Source of the DNA: Ruminococcus sp. XPD3002
GTDB lineage: Bacteria; Bacillota; Clostridia; Oscillospirales; Ruminococcaceae
Direction of reading: 5' to 3'
Length of the DNA stretch: 64,000 nucleotides
Assembly: GCA_900119535.1 (NCBI GenBank)
Contig: FPJT01000006.1
Coordinates: 62,001-126,000 of the forward strand
Part shown: piece by piece, positions 59,952-64,000 of the stretch
Layout: every line of letters starts with the position of its first letter
Position numbering within the stretch: the first letter of the stretch is position 1
The notes under the pieces: generated by a model
What the model was told of the DNA's origin: nothing
The model's input: the letters and a program-made list of their open reading frames with translations, nothing else
The model's database searches: none
Translations under genes and position numbers: made by a program

Positions 59952-60396
59952 ATTCGCGGGTAACATAATCGTTAAGGTCGATATCACCGAAAACCGCCTG
60001 CATCGTGAAATTATAGAACATGAGGATATTGTCTTCAACTCCGTTTATTATGCGCTTATAGGCTTTGCGTACAGGTGCAAGTGACATATCCTTGTCATCC
60101 TGAATAAATGCATTTCTGTCGGGAGTCCAGTGAAAACCTTTTTCAGCAAGACCGTTTCTCAGCATTATCTCGCCTACCATTACTCCATACAAACACGCAA
60201 GATTCCATGCAACTTTCTGTTCCATTTTGTTCTGCGCATATTTTTCATGGCACTCGTTAAGTATCTTTTCGATAACGATGACATCCTCGGGTTCATATCC
60301 GAGCTTTACATTCATCTTTGCTGCAAGATCTATTGCTTCATTGCACATGTCTTCGATATTAAGCGGGACTTTCATGTTTTCTTCCATTAAACTCAT
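59950..60396 (-). CDS. Hypothetical protein at the end of the rnf operon
   Basis: I do not recognise this 148-residue protein. It looks soluble and mostly helical (MCNEAIDLAAKMNVKLGY; KVAWNLACLYGVMVGEIML), acidic, without a signal peptide. The ATG at 60396 has AAGGAGG upstream. It lies only 19 nt downstream of rnfB in the same direction with no terminator between, so it is probably the last gene of the rnf operon, ending at 59951-59923. A role with the Rnf complex is guilt by association only. Confidence 0.75.
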   Translation of the reverse strand: MSLMEENMKVPLNIEDMCNEAIDLAAKMNVKLGYEPEDVIVIEKILNECHEKYAQNKMEQKVAWNLACLYGVMVGEIMLRNGLAEKGFHWTPDRNAFIQDDKDMSLAPVRKAYKRIINGVEDNILMFYNFTMQAVFGDIDLNDYVTRE

Positions 60397-60415
60397 TTAT
60401 TTATCCTCCTTTTTA

Positions 60416-61225
60416 TCAGTCTTTTTGTTCGGCTGCGACCATACAGCTGTGAATCGCCTTTACAGGACAGACCTTTACGCACTCGCCGCAGCTTATACAT
60501 TTATTATAATCAATTACGGCATGAAAATCAATAACTTTTATTGCTTCCGACGCACATTTTTTCTCGCACATCTTACATCCTATGCATCCGTTGCTGCAGG
60601 ACTGCTTTGTTACCTTGCCGTTATCCTTCGAGCTGCAGAGAACGTCAACATGTCCTGAAAGAGGCTTTATAGATATAAGCTTATTTGGACAGACTTCTGC
60701 ACACTGTCCGCATGCACCGCATAATGAAGGTGTAACTTTTGCTACGCCGTTAACAATTGATATTGCGTCTTGCTCGCATATGTCCATACAGTCACCGAGT
60801 CCTATACAGCCATATTTACATGTACCGCTGCCGTTATAGAAACGCTTTACAGCCTTACAGGACTGTACTCCATCAAAGTCAAACTGCGGAGATGTCGCAT
60901 CGCAGTTACCGTTGCAGTGAACTACTGCGGTCATTGGAACTACGTCAGCCGCAGCTACACCAAGTATCTCAGCTATCTTTCCTGCTGCATCAGCACCTCC
61001 CGGTCTGCACAGATTAGTTGCTGCGCCACTGTTTACTACAGCGTTTGCGTAATCCGAACATCCTGCATATCCGCATGCGCCGCAGTTAGCCTGTGGAAGA
61101 GCATCACTAATTCTTGCAACTCTCTCATCGGTCTTTACGTAAAACACCTTTGCTGCAATAGTCAGAAGCACACCTGCCAGCAGTCCGCAGCCTGCAAGAA
61201 TGATTATTGGTATCAGATAAGTCAT
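60416..61225 (-). CDS. rnfB: RnfB, ferredoxin-like subunit of the Rnf complex
   Basis: RnfB accepts electrons from reduced ferredoxin in the Rnf complex, which oxidises ferredoxin with NAD and pumps sodium or protons. The 269-residue protein has an N-terminal membrane helix (1-27) and the RnfB-specific cluster motif CGACGYAGC (about 48-56). At least three further [4Fe-4S] motif sets follow (CGACGQCAEVCP, CIGCKMCEKKC, CISCGECVKVCP). Order and spacing match Rnf. AAGGAGGTG precedes the ATG. It is the last Rnf gene. Confidence 0.96.
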   Translation of the reverse strand: MTYLIPIIILAGCGLLAGVLLTIAAKVFYVKTDERVARISDALPQANCGACGYAGCSDYANAVVNSGAATNLCRPGGADAAGKIAEILGVAAADVVPMTAVVHCNGNCDATSPQFDFDGVQSCKAVKRFYNGSGTCKYGCIGLGDCMDICEQDAISIVNGVAKVTPSLCGACGQCAEVCPNKLISIKPLSGHVDVLCSSKDNGKVTKQSCSNGCIGCKMCEKKCASEAIKVIDFHAVIDYNKCISCGECVKVCPVKAIHSCMVAAEQKD

Positions 61226-61237
61226 AGATGCACCTCC

Positions 61238-61816
61238 TTAGCTGAAAAGTCCAGAGAAGCCCATGAAGCTTACTGAAACTATCGATGCTGCTATGAGAGT
61301 TGCAGGAACGCCTTTGAAAGTCTCGGGAATATCTGCATACTCCATTTTCTTTCTTACACCTGAGAATATAACCAGTGCAAGCATGAATCCGAGACCTGCT
61401 CCCAGTGCATTAATTATTGACTGGATAAAACTATAGTTATTGTCTATGTTGAGGACAGTAACACCAAGTACTGCACAGTTTGTAGTAATAAGCGGAAGGT
61501 AAACGCCAAGTGAACTGTAGAGTGAAGGAATGCATTTTTTCAGCATTGTCTCTACCAGCTGAACGAAAAGAGCTATAACAAGGATGAATACAACTGTATC
61601 GAAGTACTCAAGTCCGTTTGGTACGAGTATACCGTGATGTATGGGATAAGTTACCATTGTGGCGCATATCATTACGAATGTTACAGCAATTCCCATTCCC
61701 GAAGCGCTGTCCAGTTTTTTCGATACTCCAAGAAATGGACATATACCCATGAATTTCGCAAGTACAAAGTTATCGGTCAGCATTGCTGAAAGAAGTATTA
61801 TAAGAAGTGATCTCAT
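61238..61816 (-). CDS. rnfA: RnfA membrane subunit
   Basis: The 192-residue protein has six hydrophobic helices and the RnfA/NqrE pattern (TDNFVLAKFMGICPFLGVS near the start; LITTNCAVLGV in the middle). With RnfE it forms the central membrane part that holds a [2Fe-2S] cluster between the two subunits (cysteines near residues 25 and 108). The start overlaps the rnfE end by 4 nt. Confidence 0.96.
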   Translation of the reverse strand: MRSLLIILLSAMLTDNFVLAKFMGICPFLGVSKKLDSASGMGIAVTFVMICATMVTYPIHHGILVPNGLEYFDTVVFILVIALFVQLVETMLKKCIPSLYSSLGVYLPLITTNCAVLGVTVLNIDNNYSFIQSIINALGAGLGFMLALVIFSGVRKKMEYADIPETFKGVPATLIAASIVSVSFMGFSGLFS

Positions 61817-62499
61817 TTTTCAGCACTCCCCTTTCCGCTGCAGTTTTCTGCCATTGGACAGGATTCACAGCCTCCGCAGCTTATCTCTGCAGGCGGCTTT
61901 TTATTGGTCAGTTTATTGACTGCGGCTATTATCATGCCAAGGGTAAAGAATCCTCCCGCAGGCATAATGAATATCAGCATCGGATTGCTGTGTATAACAG
62001 GTATATCCATTCCCAGCCACTGTCCCGAACCGATTATCTCTCGTACAGAACCCATAATAAACAGCGCAAGTGTGAAACCTATGCCCATACCTATAGCATC
62101 ACAGGCTGAAGCGAATATCCCGTTCTTGCTTGCGAACATTTCCGCACGTCCGAAGATTATACAGTTAACGGTAATGAGTGTGAGATATATTCCGAGACTT
62201 TCATACAAGCTCGGTACGAAGCCTTCAAGAAGGAATCCGATAAGTGTTACGAAGCTTGCGATAATTACGATGAAGGAAGGTATCCTGACCTTATCAGGTA
62301 TCACGTTTCTCAGCGCAGATATTACTATGTTTGAACCGAGAAGCACGAAAGTTGTTGCAAGTCCCATGCCTATACCGTTTGCTGCCTGAGTTGTGACAGC
62401 AAGTGTGGGACACATTCCAAGAAGCATCACCAATGTCGGATTCTCTTTGATTATGCCTTTGGTTATCTCCTGAATTGGAGTCTTTTTATTTTCCGCCAT
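61813..62499 (-). CDS. rnfE: RnfE membrane subunit with cysteine-rich C-terminal tail
   Basis: The 228-residue protein has six helices and the RnfE/NqrD motif (GMCPTLAVTTQAANGIGMGL; LITVNCIIFGRAEMFA) and pairs with RnfA. Its C-terminus carries an extra tail of about 25 residues with C208-x2-C211-x2-C214-x5-C220 (ISCGGCESCPMAENC), beyond the last helix. Classical RnfE ends soon after that helix. The tail could hold a metal centre. It overlaps the rnfG end by 14 nt. Confidence 0.95.
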   Translation of the reverse strand: MAENKKTPIQEITKGIIKENPTLVMLLGMCPTLAVTTQAANGIGMGLATTFVLLGSNIVISALRNVIPDKVRIPSFIVIIASFVTLIGFLLEGFVPSLYESLGIYLTLITVNCIIFGRAEMFASKNGIFASACDAIGMGIGFTLALFIMGSVREIIGSGQWLGMDIPVIHSNPMLIFIMPAGGFFTLGMIIAAVNKLTNKKPPAEISCGGCESCPMAENCSGKGSAEK

Positions 62500-63019
62500 T
62501 TATGATCGCCTCCTTATTGTTATTGTACACTTCAAGTGCAGTACTTACAGCAGTCTGCATACCCTTTGATGAGAAAGTAGCGCCGCTGATCGCATCCACT
62601 TCGACGGGATAAGCAGACTCGCCGTAGAACTGCTCCCTGAAATCAGGGATATCTCTTACTTTGGAGCCAAGTCCGGGAGTTTCACCAAGTGATACGAATT
62701 CGATACCTGAAACCGCTCCATTCTCGTCGATTCCTACGAGGATATTAATGCCCTCTTTTGAGTAGCCGTCAGTGCAGACCTGTACAGCAGTCTTTCCATC
62801 AGGAGTAACCGCAATGGCTTTTATGCTGTCATTTCCGAAGTTGTCATCGATAAGACGGCTTTCTGTTTTACCGAAAAGGGACTCAACACTGCTGTTGAAA
62901 CGCAGTGCTTTCTGCTCGGCGATATTCGTCTTTGTAAGCTCATGTGCAAAAGTAAGCAGTACAGCCGCTATAATACAAATGAGCGTAAGAACTATTGATG
63001 GGATGATATTATCCTTCAT
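62486..63019 (-). CDS. rnfG: RnfG, FMN-binding subunit
   Basis: The 177-residue protein has one N-terminal helix (6-27) and an FMN-binding domain with the covalent flavin site SGATFSSKGMQTAV, in which a threonine binds FMN by a phosphoester bond. It transfers electrons on the outer face of the Rnf complex. The start at 63019 (MKDNIIPSIV) follows GGCGGAG; the longer frame to 63088 lies within rnfD. It overlaps the rnfD end by 11 nt. Confidence 0.94.
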   Translation of the reverse strand: MKDNIIPSIVLTLICIIAAVLLTFAHELTKTNIAEQKALRFNSSVESLFGKTESRLIDDNFGNDSIKAIAVTPDGKTAVQVCTDGYSKEGINILVGIDENGAVSGIEFVSLGETPGLGSKVRDIPDFREQFYGESAYPVEVDAISGATFSSKGMQTAVSTALEVYNNNKEAIINGGK

Positions 63020-63959
63020 TCTTCTCCGCCTCCTTTGCACCAAGTACCTTTGTACGTGTAAGCTGTTCGATATAAGGCGTAAGAACATTCATAATAAGTA
63101 TAGAGAATGATACGCCCTCAGGATATGAGCCGAACTGTCTTATTACAAAAGTGATTATACCGCATCCGATACCGAAAACTATCTTGCCTTTGCGTGAAAT
63201 AGGAGTAGTCGCGTAATCGGTAGCCATGAAAAAAGCACCGAGGAATACACCACCTGCAAGTATCTCGTAAAGAGCATAGTCAAAAGAATCGTAATAGAAA
63301 AGTGAAAGCAGGAACAGTACACCGATAAATGAAAGCGGAGCGGCAAGTGAAATTATTTTTCTTGCGGCAAGGTAAAGACCGCCGATGAGTAATGCAAGAG
63401 CGCAGGTCTCGCCAAGACATCCGCCGCAGTTGCCGAGGAAAAGATCAAGTACACGGTATTCATTGGTAGTTCCCGAAAGCCCAAGCGGAGTAGCACATGA
63501 AACAGCGTCCGCAGTTTTGTACCAGAACGGAGCTACCCAGTTGGTCATAGCTGACGGGAAAGATACCATAAGAACTATACGTGCTGTTATCGCAGGGTTA
63601 GCGAAGTTCTGTCCTATACCGCCGAATAACTGCTTTACAATGACTATTGCTACGAATGAACCGATAACTGCTATCCACAAAGGAAGTGTTACAGGAAGAT
63701 TCATTGCTAATATGACACCTGTTACAACAGCCGAGAGGTCACCGATAGTGTTTTCTCTCTTCATCATCTTGCGGCAAAGAAACTCAAATACAACACAGCT
63801 GATGACACATACAGCTGTAACCAGCAGTACACGAAGTCCGAAATAATAGCATCCCGCTGCAAGTGCAGGTAAAAGCGCTATTATAACATTCAGCATTATA
63901 GTGGAAGTTTTTGTGTAATTCTCGTCATGAGGTGACGGTGAAACGATAAGTCTGTTCAT
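63009..63959 (-). CDS. rnfD: RnfD, FMN-carrying membrane subunit
   Basis: The 316-residue protein has about nine hydrophobic helices and the RnfD/NqrB pattern. The likely flavin-attachment segment lies around ADAVSCATPLGLSGT (about 155-170), with a threonine in SCATPL. It starts 12 nt after the rnfC stop. It lies in the order C-D-G-E-A-B that is standard for Rnf. Confidence 0.95.
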   Translation of the reverse strand: MNRLIVSPSPHDENYTKTSTIMLNVIIALLPALAAGCYYFGLRVLLVTAVCVISCVVFEFLCRKMMKRENTIGDLSAVVTGVILAMNLPVTLPLWIAVIGSFVAIVIVKQLFGGIGQNFANPAITARIVLMVSFPSAMTNWVAPFWYKTADAVSCATPLGLSGTTNEYRVLDLFLGNCGGCLGETCALALLIGGLYLAARKIISLAAPLSFIGVLFLLSLFYYDSFDYALYEILAGGVFLGAFFMATDYATTPISRKGKIVFGIGCGIITFVIRQFGSYPEGVSFSILIMNVLTPYIEQLTRTKVLGAKEAEKNEG

Positions 63960-63971
63960 ATATCAGCTGCC

Positions 63972-64000
63972 TCACTTTCTCGGGATAAGTGCCTTGGCAA
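63972..64000 (-). CDS. rnfC: RnfC, C-terminal end only
   Basis: Only nine codons are inside the window (ending AKALIPRK and TGA at 63974-63972). The call rests on position: rnfC precedes rnfD in the standard order, and the frame is open to the edge. The sequence itself is too short to prove it. Confidence 0.6.

Overview
The window looks like a chromosomal segment of a fibre-degrading, anaerobic gut or rumen Firmicute of the Ruminococcus type (Oscillospiraceae). The support is: seven secreted proteins with type I dockerin repeats, including GH5, GH53 and CE2 enzymes; moderately low GC with strong AGGAGG ribosome sites and TTGACA-17-TATAAT promoters; a complete Rnf gene order; a two-gene SUF system; and reverse rubrerythrin. 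I see no phage, insertion sequence, CRISPR array, tRNA or rRNA. Genus-level assignment is inference from gene content.

Layout. 1-1427: a membrane sensor cut by the window edge. 1.6-6.1 kb: sufC/sufB-like, uppP, a Crp/Fnr regulator and a divergent pair ending in reverse rubrerythrin, linked by two copies of one palindromic operator. 6.1-8.4 kb: a histidine kinase/response regulator pair. 8.4-14.7 kb: a five-gene operon behind a cobalamin-type riboswitch with a terminator platform. It encodes two surface proteins, one built like intrinsic factor/transcobalamin, plus EcfT, a double EcfA and an S component. 14.8-17.4 kb: a DUF2130 coiled-coil protein and a SpoU-type RNA methyltransferase. 17.5-19.1 kb: cysK with a 10-residue leader peptide, and a convergent Rrf2 regulator.

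19.2-26.2 kb: three tandem paralogous dockerin proteins, a small RNA unit of about 185 nt with a 6S-like fold, and a 1040-residue leucine-rich-repeat protein with a dockerin. 26.3-34.3 kb: uvrB, a polytopic membrane protein, an SDR enzyme, an iron-sulfur flavoprotein-like gene, a hypothetical gene and pheS. 34.3-41.3 kb: pheT, a GH5 cellulase, an amidase and a GH53 galactanase. 41.4-47.8 kb: rpsO, pnp, a HAD phosphatase, lrgAB-like genes, a dTMP kinase and a sugar transferase. 47.9-56.9 kb: a cyclophilin, an EAL protein in one operon with a CE2 esterase, a membrane-fused spermidine-synthase-like protein, a second cysK-like gene and an SNF symporter. 56.9-64 kb: gltX, a metallophosphoesterase, a TspO protein, a 22-residue cysteine-rich peptide with its own promoter and terminator, an unknown gene at the end of the rnf operon, and rnfB-A-E-G-D with the end of rnfC.

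How it fits together. The secreted dockerin enzymes degrade cellulose, galactan and acetylated polysaccharide and would dock on scaffoldins encoded elsewhere. Rnf couples ferredoxin oxidation to ion pumping. The Crp/Fnr regulator appears to activate Fe-S assembly and peroxide defence from identical -41.5 sites while repressing itself. The riboswitch operon most likely captures and imports cobalamin. Strongest leads for follow-up: the Crp/Fnr operator pair, the transcobalamin-like operon, the cysteine-rich micropeptide, the cysK leader peptide, the 6S-like RNA and the tandem dockerin family.
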